From positions 124,001-188,000 of the forward strand of contig NZ_JAEVLT010000004.1 in assembly GCF_024494385.1 (NCBI RefSeq): a DNA stretch of 64,000 bases, read 5' to 3'. The notes below the pieces were generated by a model. The model saw only the letters and a list, made by a program, of their open reading frames with translations, was not told where the DNA came from and made no database searches. Positions 51,881 to 61,068 of this stretch are shown piece by piece. The translations under genes were made by a program, and so were the position numbers. Positions within the stretch are counted from its first letter, which is position 1. Every line of letters starts with the position of its first letter. This stretch comes from Bacillus sp. EB600 (GTDB lineage: Bacteria; Bacillota; Bacilli; Bacillales; Cytobacillaceae).

Positions 51881-51913
51881 AAAAAAAAAATAGAAGTGCT
51901 GCGCACAGCACTC
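51881..51913 (-). terminator. terminator of pgi
   Basis: AGTGCTG (51895-51901) and CAGCACT (51906-51912) form a stem; on the minus strand it is followed by TCTA and ten U. Confidence 0.88.
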
Positions 51914-51922
51914 CCACAAGAA

Positions 51923-53275
51923 TTAATTATTCAAACGTTTTTCAAGTTCTGCTTTCTTCTCTTCATAGCCTGGCTTGCCTAATAAAGCAAACATGTTGAC
52001 CTTATAGGCCTCGACCCCGGGCTGATCAAATGGGTTAACTCCCAATAGATAACCGCTCATCGCACAAGCTTTTTCAAAAAAGTAAACAAGATAACCAAAT
52101 GTATACTCATCAAGGGCAGGAATATGAACAATTAAATTTGGTACATCGCCATCTGTATGGGCAAGCATTGCTCCTTCAAAAGCTTTATTATTTACAAAAT
52201 CAATCGTCTGACCAGCAAGGTAATTCAAGCCGTCCAGATCATTTTCCTCTTTGGCAATTTTCAGCTCATGACGAGGTTGATCGACCTTAATGATCGTTTC
52301 AAATAAATCACGGCGCCCTTCCTGAACATATTGCCCCATTGAATGCAGATCAGTTGAAAAATTAGCAGACGAAGGATAAATCCCTTTTTGGTCTTTCCCT
52401 TCACTTTCGCCAAATAATTGCTTCCACCATTCGGAGAAATACTGAAGGCCAGGCTCATAATTGATGAGCATCTCAATTGTTTTTCCTTTGTTATAAAGTA
52501 CATTTCTTATTGCAGCATACTGATAAGCAGCATTTTCCTCTATTTCCGACTGACTGAAATCTTCACGCGCTGAAGCAGCACCTTCCATCATTTCTTCAAT
52601 ATTTGCCCCGCTGACCGCGATCGGAAGTAGACCTACTGGTGTTAACACAGAGTACCTACCGCCGACATCATCCGGAATAACAAAAGATTCGTAGCCTTTT
52701 TCGGTGGCTAATGTTTTTAATGCACCCCGTGCTTTATCGGTTGTGGTATAAATCCGTTTGCATGCTTCCTCTTGGCCATATTTTTCCTGAAGTAGTTTAC
52801 GGAAAATCCGGAAGGCGATTGCCGGTTCTGTTGTTGTTCCGGATTTGGAGATTACGTTGATCGAAAAATCTTTTCCATCTAGAAGATCGATGACATCTTT
52901 TATGTAAGTAGAACTAATGTTATTACCAACAAAAATAATTTGTGGCGTGGTCCGTTTTTCCTTTGAAAGAGCATTATAGAAGCTGTGATTAAGCATTTCA
53001 ACCGCGGCACGTGCCCCTAAATAGGACCCGCCAATCCCAATGACAAGTAATACATCTGAATCTGCTTTAATCTTATCTGCTGCTTTTTGGACCCGTGCAA
53101 ACTCTTCCTTATCATAATCGACAGGAAGGTCGATCCAGCCTAAGAAATCACTGCCTGCTCCTGTTTTTTCATGAAGAGAATGATGTGCAACCTTAACAAG
53201 GTCGCGTATATTTGTAAGTTCATGCTCACCAAAAAATGTTAATGCTTTTGAATAATCAAAACGAACGTGTGTCAT
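51923..53275 (-). CDS. pgi: glucose-6-phosphate isomerase
   Basis: 450 residues, the length of Bacillus PgiA. It has the substrate-site motifs [18 protein letters not shown] (about 78-95), [15 protein letters not shown] (about 142-156), [13 protein letters not shown] (about 203-215) and the catalytic-Glu segment near [13 protein letters not shown] (about 288-300). It interconverts glucose-6-P and fructose-6-P in glycolysis and provides precursors for the UDP-sugars used by the eps enzymes. It is monocistronic with its own terminator; the DnaA-box cluster lies just downstream. Confidence 0.97.
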   Translation of the reverse strand: MTHVRFDYSKALTFFGEHELTNIRDLVKVAHHSLHEKTGAGSDFLGWIDLPVDYDKEEFARVQKAADKIKADSDVLLVIGIGGSYLGARAAVEMLNHSFYNALSKEKRTTPQIIFVGNNISSTYIKDVIDLLDGKDFSINVISKSGTTTEPAIAFRIFRKLLQEKYGQEEACKRIYTTTDKARGALKTLATEKGYESFVIPDDVGGRYSVLTPVGLLPIAVSGANIEEMMEGAASAREDFSQSEIEENAAYQYAAIRNVLYNKGKTIEMLINYEPGLQYFSEWWKQLFGESEGKDQKGIYPSSANFSTDLHSMGQYVQEGRRDLFETIIKVDQPRHELKIAKEENDLDGLNYLAGQTIDFVNNKAFEGAMLAHTDGDVPNLIVHIPALDEYTFGYLVYFFEKACAMSGYLLGVNPFDQPGVEAYKVNMFALLGKPGYEEKKAELEKRLNN

Positions 53276-53428
53276 GAAAAACCTCCATCACTTTAGATTC
53301 ATTAATCACTTTAACCAATTCTGCTCTGACTTTCAAGAAACTGCCTCATTTGTAGGCGTACCCTTTGCCAACAACATTTTTACTGAGACCTTCTTTAAAA
53401 AAAGCCAGACGGAAGCTGCCGCTTTCTT

Positions 53429-54592
53429 TTAAAGCGAAGCTTTGTAAATAGCAATGCAGTCTTCTCTGTTTAGCTTATTGAAGCCTCCAAACTCCCCGTT
53501 TACCATCGCTTTGTCCGCCATTAAATCAATCTGACTGTCATTGATGTCGTAATCTGCCAAACGGGAAGGTGCACCGATCTTATTCCAGAATTCACGCAGT
53601 CTTTCGATTCCTTCAAGACCAGCTTCTTCCGCACTCTTTCCTTCTGGGTTTACGCCAAATACCCTAACAGCAAGCTGTTTAAAACGTTCAGGCTTCACCT
53701 TTATGTTATGCTTCATCCAGTTAGGATATAGAATTGCCAGTCCGCCCCCATGTGGAATGTCATATACAGCAGAAACAGCATGTTCGAGATTATGTGTCGC
53801 CCAATCACCCTGGAAGCCCATTGAGATCATGCCATTTAAGGCCATCGTTCCGTTATATAAGATTGTTGCTCGATAGTCATAATTTTCAAGATCGTTAATC
53901 AACTTTGGAGCTGTTTCAATAACGGTAAGCAGCAGCCCCTCACACATCCGATCCTGCAATAAAGTATTTTCCTCAAGGTGAAAGTAATGTTCTAAAGTAT
54001 GGACCATCATATCAACCATTCCATAAACAGTTTGTTTTTTTGGAACTGTATATGTATGAACAGGATCTAAAATCGAGAATTTCGGGTAGGTAACCGGGCT
54101 TCCCCATCCGTATTTTTCATTTGTTTCCCAATTGGTAATAACAGAACCTGAGTTCATTTCTGAGCCGGTTGCCGCAAGGGTGAGCACTACACCAAATGGA
54201 AGAGCTTCAGTAGCAAAAACCTTCTTTGTCACTATATTCCAGGCATCGCCATCATATTTTGCCCCTGCTGCGATAAGTTTCGTACAATCAATCACACTTC
54301 CGCCGCCAACGGCTAGTATAAATTCAATACCTTCTTTATGACAAATCTCAATCCCCTTCTTTGCTGTTGTCAAACGAGGATTGGGTTCAACACCTGAGAG
54401 CTCGAACACTTCTGAATCAATTTCCTTTAACGTGTTGACCACGTTATCGTATAAACCACTACGTTTAACGCTCCCGCCACCATAGACAAGCAAAACCTTT
54501 TTTCCGTATGGAGGAACTTCCGTTTTCAATTGTTCAAGCTGCCCTTGTCCAAAAATTAATTTTGTAGGGTTATAGTAAGTAAAATTCTGCAT
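53429..54592 (-). CDS. yugJ: iron-containing (butanol-type) alcohol dehydrogenase
   Basis: 387 residues from the ATG at 54592 (GGGAGG site); the frame is open to 54619. It has the N-terminal [19 protein letters not shown], the NAD(P)H site [17 protein letters not shown] (about 32-48), and [20 protein letters not shown] (about 93). The metal-binding His residues lie in [13 protein letters not shown] (about 192-204) and HNLEHAVSA / [11 protein letters not shown] (about 261-278). It reduces aldehydes such as butyraldehyde. The position near pgi matches B. subtilis yugJ. Confidence 0.9.
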   Translation of the reverse strand: MQNFTYYNPTKLIFGQGQLEQLKTEVPPYGKKVLLVYGGGSVKRSGLYDNVVNTLKEIDSEVFELSGVEPNPRLTTAKKGIEICHKEGIEFILAVGGGSVIDCTKLIAAGAKYDGDAWNIVTKKVFATEALPFGVVLTLAATGSEMNSGSVITNWETNEKYGWGSPVTYPKFSILDPVHTYTVPKKQTVYGMVDMMVHTLEHYFHLEENTLLQDRMCEGLLLTVIETAPKLINDLENYDYRATILYNGTMALNGMISMGFQGDWATHNLEHAVSAVYDIPHGGGLAILYPNWMKHNIKVKPERFKQLAVRVFGVNPEGKSAEEAGLEGIERLREFWNKIGAPSRLADYDINDSQIDLMADKAMVNGEFGGFNKLNREDCIAIYKASL

Positions 54593-54768
54593 AGTAAGAA
54601 TGCCTCCCTTTTCTTTCATAATTATTATTTATTTTGCAGTCATTTGCAAAGATTGCAGCTTATTTTTTCTATTTCAGAAAAATAAATCTAAAGCCTTTCA
54701 TACATGTATATTTTTCTAAAGGCTGCTTCATTCTATAAAATGAACATATGATTAAAGGAGGAAAGAAT

Positions 54769-55002
54769 ATGAGTTCTATTCAACGTATTGCACTGGTACT
54801 TACTATTATTGGGGCTATTAACTGGGGACTAATTGGGTTTTTCCAATTTGATCTTGTTGCCAGTATCTTTGGCGGACAGAATACCGCGCTCTCAAGAATA
54901 ATTTATGGACTAGTAGGGATTGCCGGTCTCATTAATCTTGGACTTCTTTTCAAGCCAAATGAACAAATGGAACGAGAGCCCGAAGCCAGACCAACGAGAT
55001 AA
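54769..55002 (+). CDS. yuzA: YuzA-like DUF378 membrane protein
   Basis: 77 residues from the ATG at 54769, which follows AAAGGAGGAAAG. Two membrane segments enclose the family motif: IGAINWGLIGFFQFDLVA (about 13-30) and IIYGLVGIAGLINLGLLF (about 43-60). The tail is hydrophilic. DUF378 proteins have no known function; yuzA lies beside yugJ in B. subtilis. A terminator follows at 55008. Confidence 0.88.
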   Translation: MSSIQRIALVLTIIGAINWGLIGFFQFDLVASIFGGQNTALSRIIYGLVGIAGLINLGLLFKPNEQMEREPEARPTR

Positions 55003-55007
55003 AGAAC

Positions 55008-55040
55008 CTTGCAGCCTAAAATGGCTGCAAGGTTTTTTTA
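55008..55040 (+). terminator. terminator of yuzA
   Basis: AACCTTGCAGCC and GGCTGCAAGGTT form a perfect 12-bp stem followed by TTTTTT. Confidence 0.92.
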
Positions 55041-55044
55041 AAAA

Positions 55045-55255
55045 CAAAAGCGGAAGCGCCCGTTTAACGCACGACAGGACTGGAGCACACTGACTGAGAT
55101 AAAGGAAACACGAAGAGCGTTAGCGCATTTGTGCTTGACTTATCGTAGGGAAGTGGGCGAAGTACACTAGACGCTGGGCGCTGGCCGACTAAGAGCGCCG
55201 CCGTCCTGGCGGCAACGTCGGCACTAGCACTTCTGTGCGTCGGAGCTAGACGTAA
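55045..55255. repeat. dispersed GC-rich repeat, family 1, copy A
   Basis: A GC-rich intergenic stretch beginning AAAGCGGAAGCGCCCG and ending GGAGCTAGACGT. The central block AAAGGAAACACGAAGAGCGT ... AGCGCAT ... GTGCTTGA ... TTATCGTAGGGA recurs at 60659-60711 (copy B). It contains several inverted repeats (GCGCCGCCGTCCTGGCGGCAA region). No protein is encoded; a short open frame across it is an artefact of composition. Confidence 0.8.
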
Positions 55256-55314
55256 ATTAACTTGATTCAAAGTCATCAAAAAGTTAATATTTTATAATTT
55301 TTCCTAAACCAAAA

Positions 55315-55347
55315 AAAAGCCTAACCAAATGGTATGGTTAGGCTTGA
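55315..55347 (-). terminator. terminator of yugI
   Basis: AAGCCTAACC and GGTTAGGCTT around a nine-base loop, with a long U run on the minus strand. Confidence 0.9.
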
Positions 55348-55354
55348 ATGGTAA

Positions 55355-55756
55355 TTATTTTTTTATTAAATCTTCTTTTTGTGACTGATCAATCCACTCT
55401 TGAAGCTTATCTTTTAATGTATTAAATCCTTGCTGCTCTTCGGCTTCAGGCAAAATAGTAGCTGCCTGGCGTTTCCGTGCCTTCTTTGGTTTAACAGTTG
55501 TTTGAGCTGGTGCTTCTTCCGTAGCGCGAATTGAAAGGCCAATTTTGCCGGCTGCTTCATCAATGGATAATACCTTAACCTTGACTTCGTCACCGACTTT
55601 TAAATGATCATTAATATCCTTGACGTAGCCGTGTGTAATTTCAGAAATATGAACGAGGCCTTGTGTTTTATCGTCAAGTGCAACGAATGCACCGTATGGC
55701 TGAATTCCTGTTACCTTTCCTGTTATAATACTTCCTACTTCAATATTTTCTGACAT
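55355..55756 (-). CDS. yugI: YugI-like S1 RNA-binding protein (general stress protein 13)
   Basis: 133 residues from the ATG at 55756 (GGAG seven bases upstream); the frame is open further upstream without a site. The N-terminal S1 domain (about 5-75) reads VGSIITGKVTGIQPYGAFVA, then GLVHISEITHGYVKDIND and KVKVLSIDEAAGKIGLSIR. The tail is basic (KPKKARKRQAA) and ends in a short helix. It binds RNA/ribosomes. The homologue GSP13 is a stress protein. The position matches the yug block. Confidence 0.9.
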   Translation of the reverse strand: MSENIEVGSIITGKVTGIQPYGAFVALDDKTQGLVHISEITHGYVKDINDHLKVGDEVKVKVLSIDEAAGKIGLSIRATEEAPAQTTVKPKKARKRQAATILPEAEEQQGFNTLKDKLQEWIDQSQKEDLIKK

Positions 55757-55962
55757 GTAAACACTCCTATATCTCACTATTTTTATCCATTTATATATGC
55801 AATAAGAAATTATATCACAGTGGGCACGATTTATCAAAGATCTATAGTGAAAAAAGAAATGGAAAAAGAGAAATTAACAAAATGTTCGAAATAATAAGTA
55901 AAGAAATGAAGAAAAAGTGGTAAAATGATAGTGTGTAGATATCTAAAGTGAGGTGGAAAAAA

Positions 55963-56169
55963 ATGAGTTCACTTGGCAAAAATATTAAAGCTGTACGAGA
56001 AAGACGAAACTTGTCTCAAGAAGAACTTGCTCAGAAATTGAGAATGGGAGCTAAAAGGATTGAGGATTATGAATCCGGCATACAAATTCCAAGTAATGAG
56101 ACACTATTAAAGTTATCAACGGTTTTAGATATTCCTACATCCGAGTTATTATCAGAATCCCGTTCTTAA
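55963..56169 (+). CDS. small XRE-family transcriptional regulator
   Basis: 68 residues from the ATG at 55963 (GAGGTGG site); it consists of essentially one helix-turn-helix domain. It has LGKNIKAVRERRNLSQEELA then QKLRMGAKRIEDYESGIQIP, with a standard C-terminal cap VLDIPTSELL. It has no effector domain. It is oriented divergently from yugI and may regulate it or itself. The targets are unknown. Confidence 0.85.
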   Translation: MSSLGKNIKAVRERRNLSQEELAQKLRMGAKRIEDYESGIQIPSNETLLKLSTVLDIPTSELLSESRS

Positions 56170-56202
56170 GCTGAAAATCAAGTTTTAATTTTTTTGGTAT
56201 AA

Positions 56203-56262
56203 AAAGAGGGAATACTGTCAAAGCTTTGATTATAAGGCTTTCTAGTATTCCCCCTTTTTGAT
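56203..56262 (+). terminator. terminator after the XRE gene
   Basis: AAAGAGGGAATACT pairs with AGTATTCCCCCTTTTT across a long imperfect stem, ending in a T run. Confidence 0.75.
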
Positions 56263-56306
56263 GAGGGTGTCCCAAAAGTATAACTTTTAGGGGCACCCCT
56301 TTTTTG
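56263..56306 (+). terminator. second hairpin, possible terminator
   Basis: GGGTGTCCCAAAAGT pairs with ACTTTTAGGGGCACCC (one bulge), followed by TTTTTT. It lies directly after the previous hairpin and before the dispersed repeat. Confidence 0.65.
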
Positions 56307-56321
56307 TATATCGCTCTGAAC

Positions 56322-56460
56322 CTTGTCTGTTGATTTCCGTTCCAGGCGCTTTGCTTTCTGCGGGCGTGCAGCGGAGCCTCCCCGTCGCTTTCGCTCCTTC
56401 GGGGATCTCCCCTGCTCCGAACTCCTGCGCGCCTTCCACTGCACTCAACAGATCGGAAAA
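56322..56460. repeat. dispersed GC-rich repeat, family 2, copy A
   Basis: A sequence beginning TTGATTTCCGTTCCAGGCGC and ending GCGCGCCTTCCACTGCACTC. Its reverse complement closely follows the stretch at 62380-62508 (GGAGTGGAAGG ... GCGGGAG ... GAGGCTC ... GGAGCGGAAATCAAC). It is non-coding and palindromic in parts, resembling the intergenic repeats common in Bacillus genomes. Confidence 0.8.
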
Positions 56461-56509
56461 CATGTACGAATTATACCACTTCCGGACAACTAGTTTTTAG
56501 GTTAACATA

Positions 56510-56541
56510 AAAAAACAGGCGAGAAAACACCACCTGTTTTA
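56510..56541 (-). terminator. terminator of gnd
   Basis: On the minus strand AAACAGGTG and CGCCTGTTT form a stem (one mismatch) followed by seven U. Confidence 0.8.
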
Positions 56542-56550
56542 AAGAAATCT

Positions 56551-57963
56551 CTATATGGTAAGCCAATCCGTATGGAACGTTCCTTCACGGTCAACTCTTT
56601 GGTACGTATGAGCACCAAAATAATCTCTCTGGGCCTGTAATAAATTCGCAGGGAGCACTGCTGACCTGTAGCTATCATAATAAGCAAGGGCACTGGATAG
56701 ACCTGGAACCGGAATTCCAGCTTTAATAGCCATTGTAACGACTTCCCTAGCAGCGTCTTGATAATTTTCGACAATTGAACGGAAATATTCATCCAATAAA
56801 AGATTATCTAAATTCGGATTACGGTCATAAGCATCTTTAATATTTTGTAGGAACTGTGCCCGAATGATACATCCACCACGGAAGATCATGGCGATTTCAC
56901 CTGGTCTTAAATCCCAATCATACTCCACAGAAGCAACCTTCAGTTGGGCAAAGCCTTGGGCATACGAAACGATTTTACTTAGATACAACGATTTACGAAT
57001 GAGTTCAATAAAATCTTTTTTATCGCCTGAAAATTCTTGTTTAGTAGGACCCTGTAAAATATTACTTGCCCTTACACGCTCTGACTTCATTGCGGAAATA
57101 TAACGTGCAAAGACAGACTCCGTAATAATCGAAAGCGGAACACCAAGATCAAGCGCACTTTGGCTGGTCCACTTTCCTGTTCCTTTTTGTCCGGCAGTAT
57201 CTAAAATAACATCAACTATCGGCTTCCCTGTTTCAGGATCTTTTTTCGTAAAAATATCTGAAGTAATCTCGATAAGATAGCTGTCCAGTTCACCTTTGTT
57301 CCATTCTGCAAATACTTCATGAAGCTCGTCTGTTGACAGCCCCAGAAATTCTTTCATTAAGTGATACGTTTCACATATCAATTGCATATCCGAATATTCA
57401 ATTCCATTATGTACCATTTTAACGTAATGTCCTGCACCGTTAGGCCCGATATATGTACAGCATGGATCACCATTCACTTTTGCTGAAATGGAAGTTAATA
57501 AAGGCTCAACAGCTTCATATGCCTCTTTTTGGCCGCTTGGCATGATCGCAGGTCCCTTAAGAGCTCCTTCCTCTCCTCCGGACACTCCTGCACCAATAAA
57601 AAGGAATCCTTTCTCAGCCAACTCTTGGTTCCTACGGATTGTATCCTTGTAAAAACTGTTTCCGCCGTCAATGAGGATATCTCCTTTCTCTAAATAAGGC
57701 AGAAGCGATTCAATCGCTTTATCGGTAATAACCCCTGCATTTACCATTACTAGTATTTTTCGGGGGCTTTCCAATGATTGAACAAATTCTTCAATATTTG
57801 CTGTGCCAAATAGTCTTTTTCCTTGATTATGTTCAATTATTTGATTAACTTTTTCAGCTGAAAGGTCATACATTGAAACAGTGAAACCCTTACTTTCAAA
57901 ATTTAAGGCGAGGCTTCTTCCCATTACACCAACGCCAACTACGCCGATATTTTGTTTTTCCAA
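56551..57963 (-). CDS. gnd: 6-phosphogluconate dehydrogenase (decarboxylating)
   Basis: 470 residues from a TTG at 57963 (AAGGGATG site); the frame is open to 57981. The NADP site is [17 protein letters not shown]. The substrate motif is [22 protein letters not shown] (read as [22 protein letters not shown]), with the catalytic Lys in [19 protein letters not shown]. The C-terminal [21 protein letters not shown] (read as [19 protein letters not shown]) and RDYFGAHTY complete the active site. It produces ribulose-5-P, CO2 and NADPH in the pentose phosphate pathway. The length matches the GndA type. Confidence 0.95.
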   Translation of the reverse strand: MEKQNIGVVGVGVMGRSLALNFESKGFTVSMYDLSAEKVNQIIEHNQGKRLFGTANIEEFVQSLESPRKILVMVNAGVITDKAIESLLPYLEKGDILIDGGNSFYKDTIRRNQELAEKGFLFIGAGVSGGEEGALKGPAIMPSGQKEAYEAVEPLLTSISAKVNGDPCCTYIGPNGAGHYVKMVHNGIEYSDMQLICETYHLMKEFLGLSTDELHEVFAEWNKGELDSYLIEITSDIFTKKDPETGKPIVDVILDTAGQKGTGKWTSQSALDLGVPLSIITESVFARYISAMKSERVRASNILQGPTKQEFSGDKKDFIELIRKSLYLSKIVSYAQGFAQLKVASVEYDWDLRPGEIAMIFRGGCIIRAQFLQNIKDAYDRNPNLDNLLLDEYFRSIVENYQDAAREVVTMAIKAGIPVPGLSSALAYYDSYRSAVLPANLLQAQRDYFGAHTYQRVDREGTFHTDWLTI

Positions 57964-58105
57964 ACTAAAACATCCCTTCAAAAAACGATAAAATAAATTT
58001 TCAACCTTTTTATTATAGTTCGTAATATTTTTTCAAACAAACCTTTTGATTAACTGTATAAAAAAGGGGACTAACAAAAAATATTATTTTCCTAAATTTG
58101 CAGGT

Positions 58106-59320
58106 TTATCCATTAACCTTCGCAAATATTTTCCCTAGCAAGTTTTTTAGTAGTTCATCTCCTGAAATAAGTGCTTCCCCTCCTCCTTGAGCAAAGGCTT
58201 CATTTCCTCCACCTTTTCCATTTATTAGTTTTAGTGCATCTCCGATCAAACTCTTCATATTTTCGGTAGCATTCGAGCCTCGAGCACAAACTACTTGCAG
58301 CCGATTATCATTTTCGGATATAAACAGTACATTGCAATTTTGCTCTTTTGCGGTTACAAGGCGAGCAAGCTTTTGCAGCTCTTGAATGGTTCTTCCCTGA
58401 AAGACTTTGCTGACAAGTTTTTCTTCACGTAGTGAGCTGCTCTCCGCTATTAATTCAGCTGCCTCGTAGGTGAAAAGTTTTTCCTGTGCTTGTTCCAGCG
58501 ATTTTTCCAACTTCTTTTCCGATTGAAGCATCCTCAATACGGCACCACACATGTCTTTTTCAGGGGCATTTAAAAGCTTGGTCAATCCCAAAAGGACTGT
58601 TTGTTTTTGCTGGAATTGGTCAAGAACGCGATCACCACAAACAAATTGAAGTCGGATTTTCTTCTTTTGCTTTTCCCAATCCAATAGTTTAATGGCGCGT
58701 ACTTCACCTGTTGATTTTGGATGTGTTCCACCACAGCCGTTATAATCAAAGTCTGGAATAATAACAAGCCGAATATCATCCTTTACCTTAGTTGCTTTTC
58801 GGAGCGGATATTGGGACAATTCGGCTTCTGTCAGCCATTTTGTTTCAATGCTTCTGTTTTCAAGAATGATTTGGTTTGCAAGCCGTTCTGCTTGGTCTGC
58901 TTCCGCATCTAATAAGGTGTCTGTATCAAGATCGATCGTTAGCACTTCATTTCCAAGATGAAAGCTGATTGTCTTATAGTGAAATAGGTTATCAAAGGCA
59001 GCCGATAAAATATGTTGGCCAGCATGCTGCTGCATGTGATCAAAACGTCTTTGCCAATCAATCCTCCCCACCACTTCACCTTTTGATATTTGCAACGGTT
59101 TTTCGATAAAATGGAGAATTTCACCATCAATTTCTTCAACATTTAGCACATTTACATCACCAATCGTGCCGGTATCATGCGGCTGGCCTCCGCCGGTCGG
59201 ATAAAAGGCAGTTTGGTCTAATACGACGAACAAGTTTCCCGCTGAGTCCTCGGCTTCTTTTACAACCTTTGCTGAAAACGTTTGGATGTATGCATCCTGA
59301 TAAAATATTTTATTTTTCAT
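58106..59320 (-). CDS. alanyl-tRNA editing protein (AlaX-like, DHHA1 domain)
   Basis: 404 residues. The N-terminal beta barrel (about 1-90) has DQTAFYPTGGGQPHDTGTI. The editing domain carries HMQQHAGQHILSAAF (HxxxH zinc site, about 92-106) and YNGCGGTHPKSTGEV (CxxxH, about 191-205). A coiled coil and a C-terminal DHHA1 domain follow, ending with NGKGGGNEAFAQGGGEALIS. It hydrolyses mischarged Ser- or Gly-tRNA(Ala). There is no aminoacylation domain, so it is a free-standing editing factor, not AlaRS. Confidence 0.9.
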   Translation of the reverse strand: MKNKIFYQDAYIQTFSAKVVKEAEDSAGNLFVVLDQTAFYPTGGGQPHDTGTIGDVNVLNVEEIDGEILHFIEKPLQISKGEVVGRIDWQRRFDHMQQHAGQHILSAAFDNLFHYKTISFHLGNEVLTIDLDTDTLLDAEADQAERLANQIILENRSIETKWLTEAELSQYPLRKATKVKDDIRLVIIPDFDYNGCGGTHPKSTGEVRAIKLLDWEKQKKKIRLQFVCGDRVLDQFQQKQTVLLGLTKLLNAPEKDMCGAVLRMLQSEKKLEKSLEQAQEKLFTYEAAELIAESSSLREEKLVSKVFQGRTIQELQKLARLVTAKEQNCNVLFISENDNRLQVVCARGSNATENMKSLIGDALKLINGKGGGNEAFAQGGGEALISGDELLKNLLGKIFAKVNG

Positions 59321-59393
59321 CCCGCAATGCTCTCCCTTATGTAAGTCCTTTTTAAGTAACGGTGCTCATTCAAACTTAGTATACATTTCCAAA

Positions 59394-59419
59394 AAAAACA
59401 AATACTACCCGTCTGTTAA
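59394..59419 (-). terminator. possible terminator of the repeat protein gene
   Basis: ACTACC and GGTAGT form a short stem around a 14-base loop, with a U-rich stretch on the minus strand. Confidence 0.45.
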
Positions 59420-59480
59420 GATAGGTAGTCAATTTTAGAATTAGTGCTTTTTATAGAAATGATGCTGGCTTGCACAACTG

Positions 59481-59828
59481 CTATTTCTGTTTGGAGCGCT
59501 GACCATAGCCTTGCAAACCAGTTTGTGGATAACCACCCATTTGCTGGTAACCACCTGGTTTTTTAGGGTAACCCATTTGTGGATAACCTCCATGATGGTG
59601 GTGATGATGATGTCCGCCCATCATGCCTGGATAACCGCCCATTTGCGGGTAACCGCCCATTTGCGGGTAACCACCCATATGCGGATAGCCACCCATTTGT
59701 GGATAACCGCCCATTTGTGGATAGCCACCCATTTGTGGATAGCCACCCATTTGTGGATAACCGCCCATTTGTGGATAACCGCCCATTTGTGGATAGCCAC
59801 CGCCAAATTGTCTATTTTCTTTTTCCAA
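59481..59828 (-). CDS. GGYPQM-repeat, spore-coat-like protein
   Basis: 115 residues from a TTG at 59828 (AAGGGGAG site); the frame is open to 59858. After a short charged start (MEKENRQF) come about ten tandem copies of the hexapeptide GGYPQM with one His and one Gly variant. A run of seven His (about residue 80) and a Lys/Gln/Gly-rich tail follow. The Gly/Tyr/Pro/His composition is typical of Bacillus spore-coat and crust proteins such as CotT/CotYZ-associated proteins, and Tyr could be cross-linked. Metal binding by the His run is plausible. The function is inferred from composition only. Confidence 0.75.
   Translation of the reverse strand: MEKENRQFGGGYPQMGGYPQMGGYPQMGGYPQMGGYPQMGGYPQMGGYPHMGGYPQMGGYPQMGGYPGMMGGHHHHHHHGGYPQMGYPKKPGGYQQMGGYPQTGLQGYGQRSKQK
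59636..59806. repeat. 18-bp tandem repeat encoding GGYPQM
   Basis: About ten near-identical 18-bp units (for example CCACCCATTTGTGGATAA) within the coat-like gene. Units differ by synonymous changes (GGATAA/GGATAG/GGGTAA), and one changes Gln to His. Slippage could change the copy number between strains. Confidence 0.88.
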
Positions 59829-59973
59829 ACTAATCTCCCCTTCCAAATTGTACACCATAGTGTATGTCCATTTGTAAAAGAAGGATTAGACGATAAACCT
59901 AAGTATTTTAAATTTTTATGAATGTTCTTTTTTACAGAAAATTTTTTCTCACCTTATCGTTCAGGAGCAATCA

Positions 59974-60525
59974 CTATTCTTTTTCATCTTGGGCTTTTTT
60001 CTGCCCTGCTTGTTTATTATTAGAAATTTTTCCGCAGGCAATTCGTTTTCCTGAGTCACCTGATGGCTGCGTCATTCCGTCGTCCTTATCTTCATCAATT
60101 ACGATGGATGTTCCCTCTTTGGTCATCAATGATTTTTTCCCACTTTTTAACGTAACGTTCGGTGCCATAATATCAGCACTAACGCTCCCAGTATCCTCGA
60201 CAATTAGGTTTGGAAGATCTCCTGCATGTGCACCTTTTGGATGTAAGAGTCCGTGTTCCTTCTTTTCAGGATTAAAGTGGTTACCCGCTGATTTAAAATC
60301 TGGTGCTGTACATTTTCCTTTTTCATGAATATGAATGGCGTGTACACCAGGCGGCAAACCTTTTAACTTTACTTTAAGTTTCACACCACTTGCTTGTTCT
60401 GCCAAGTTTATATTTCCTAAAGAGTCGCCCACCGTATTATACATTTCTACACTGACCTTCATGGGGTTCTGTTGTGTACATCCAGACAGCAAAAGCAGCG
60501 GGATGATTACCCAGCTTTTCTTCAT
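59974..60525 (-). CDS. yojM: SodC/YojM-like Cu-Zn superoxide dismutase lipoprotein
   Basis: 183 residues. The lipoprotein signal is [14 protein letters not shown] (lipobox Cys about residue 16). The SOD fold has Cu ligands HAIHIHEKG, the bridging His in SAGNHFNP, zinc-site residues in [16 protein letters not shown] and the active-site Arg in [10 protein letters not shown]. The last Cu ligand (His in the SIVIH-type strand) is Asp here ([11 protein letters not shown]), so copper binding is probably incomplete. B. subtilis YojM is also known to lack Cu ligands. Its enzymatic activity is doubtful. It is secreted and membrane-anchored. Confidence 0.9.
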   Translation of the reverse strand: MKKSWVIIPLLLLSGCTQQNPMKVSVEMYNTVGDSLGNINLAEQASGVKLKVKLKGLPPGVHAIHIHEKGKCTAPDFKSAGNHFNPEKKEHGLLHPKGAHAGDLPNLIVEDTGSVSADIMAPNVTLKSGKKSLMTKEGTSIVIDEDKDDGMTQPSGDSGKRIACGKISNNKQAGQKKAQDEKE

Positions 60526-60589
60526 ACTAGTAACCCTCCAAAAAGAGCAATTTCCGGTTAGTATGACCGTAACTTGGGTTTGTATTCAT

Positions 60590-60735
60590 CAAAAAGCGAA
60601 AGTGCCGGTCAGCGACATTTGCGGGCAGTTGAGAATCTACTGCCCGTTAATACACGGCAAAGGAAACACGAAGAGCGTAAGCGCATTCGTGCTTGAATTA
60701 TCGTAGGGAGATGCCTGGAGCTAGACAATTCTCAA
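60590..60735. repeat. dispersed GC-rich repeat, family 1, copy B
   Basis: AAAGCGAAAGTGCCGG ... GCGGGCAGTTG ... AAAGGAAACACGAAGAGCGTAAGCG ... TTATCGTAGGGAG ... CCTGGAGCTAGAC, the same start, core and end as copy A at 55045-55255 but with a different middle. It is non-coding, upstream of the yojM-like gene. Confidence 0.8.
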
Positions 60736-60753
60736 AGTTCAGCATAAAAAAAA

Positions 60754-60782
60754 TAAAGAACAGTTAAGTATTAACTGTTCCA
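60754..60782. terminator. bidirectional terminator hairpin
   Basis: GAACAGTTAA and TTAACTGTTC form a 10-bp stem with A and T runs on both sides. It overlaps the end of the small gene at 60771. Confidence 0.8.
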
Positions 60783-60977
60783 ATTTTTTCGATCCTGTTT
60801 TAATTTTTCTTCGAGCTCTTTTGCCTTTTGGGCTTCTCGTTTCGAATAGGAGATAATAAGTCTCATTGTTATGAACGCAGCAATCATAAAAATTGTTAAA
60901 CTAATTACTGCCGGAATATATTCTCGTTTATCTTTAGGAAAGTATAAAAACAAGGAAAGCACGTACCATTGAATCAT
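60771..60977 (-). CDS. small membrane protein of unknown function
   Basis: 68 residues. It starts MIQWYVLSLFLYFP, with a membrane segment at about 21-42 (IPAVISLTIFMIAAFITMRL) and a charged cytoplasmic tail (KAKELEEKLKQDRKN) likely to be a short coiled coil. An AAGGAAG site precedes the ATG. The terminator hairpin lies at its 3' end. The family was not recognised. Confidence 0.6.
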   Translation of the reverse strand: MIQWYVLSLFLYFPKDKREYIPAVISLTIFMIAAFITMRLIISYSKREAQKAKELEEKLKQDRKNWNS

Positions 60978-61068
60978 TTTGTTCTTCCTTTCTAAAAAGG
61001 AGTCCTTTAAAGGTAATTATAGCAATGGTCATCTATTGTTCCAAGTTTTTAACCCTCAGTCTGTCTAT

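Noticed and set aside
55064..55279. Open frame over the GC-rich intergenic stretch
   Set aside because: It lies in dispersed repeat family 1, has no ribosome site and an unlikely Arg/Ala-rich composition.
56178..56444. Basic 88-codon frame near the XRE gene
   Set aside because: It runs through two terminator hairpins and dispersed repeat family 2.
59600..59806. Regular repeat units suggestive of a CRISPR array
   Set aside because: The units are contiguous 18-bp coding repeats without unique spacers and translate to GGYPQM.
59511..59921. Open frames on the plus strand across the coat-like repeat gene
   Set aside because: They are the antisense of an 18-bp tandem repeat; periodicity keeps all frames open. 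The minus frame has a ribosome site and sensible composition.
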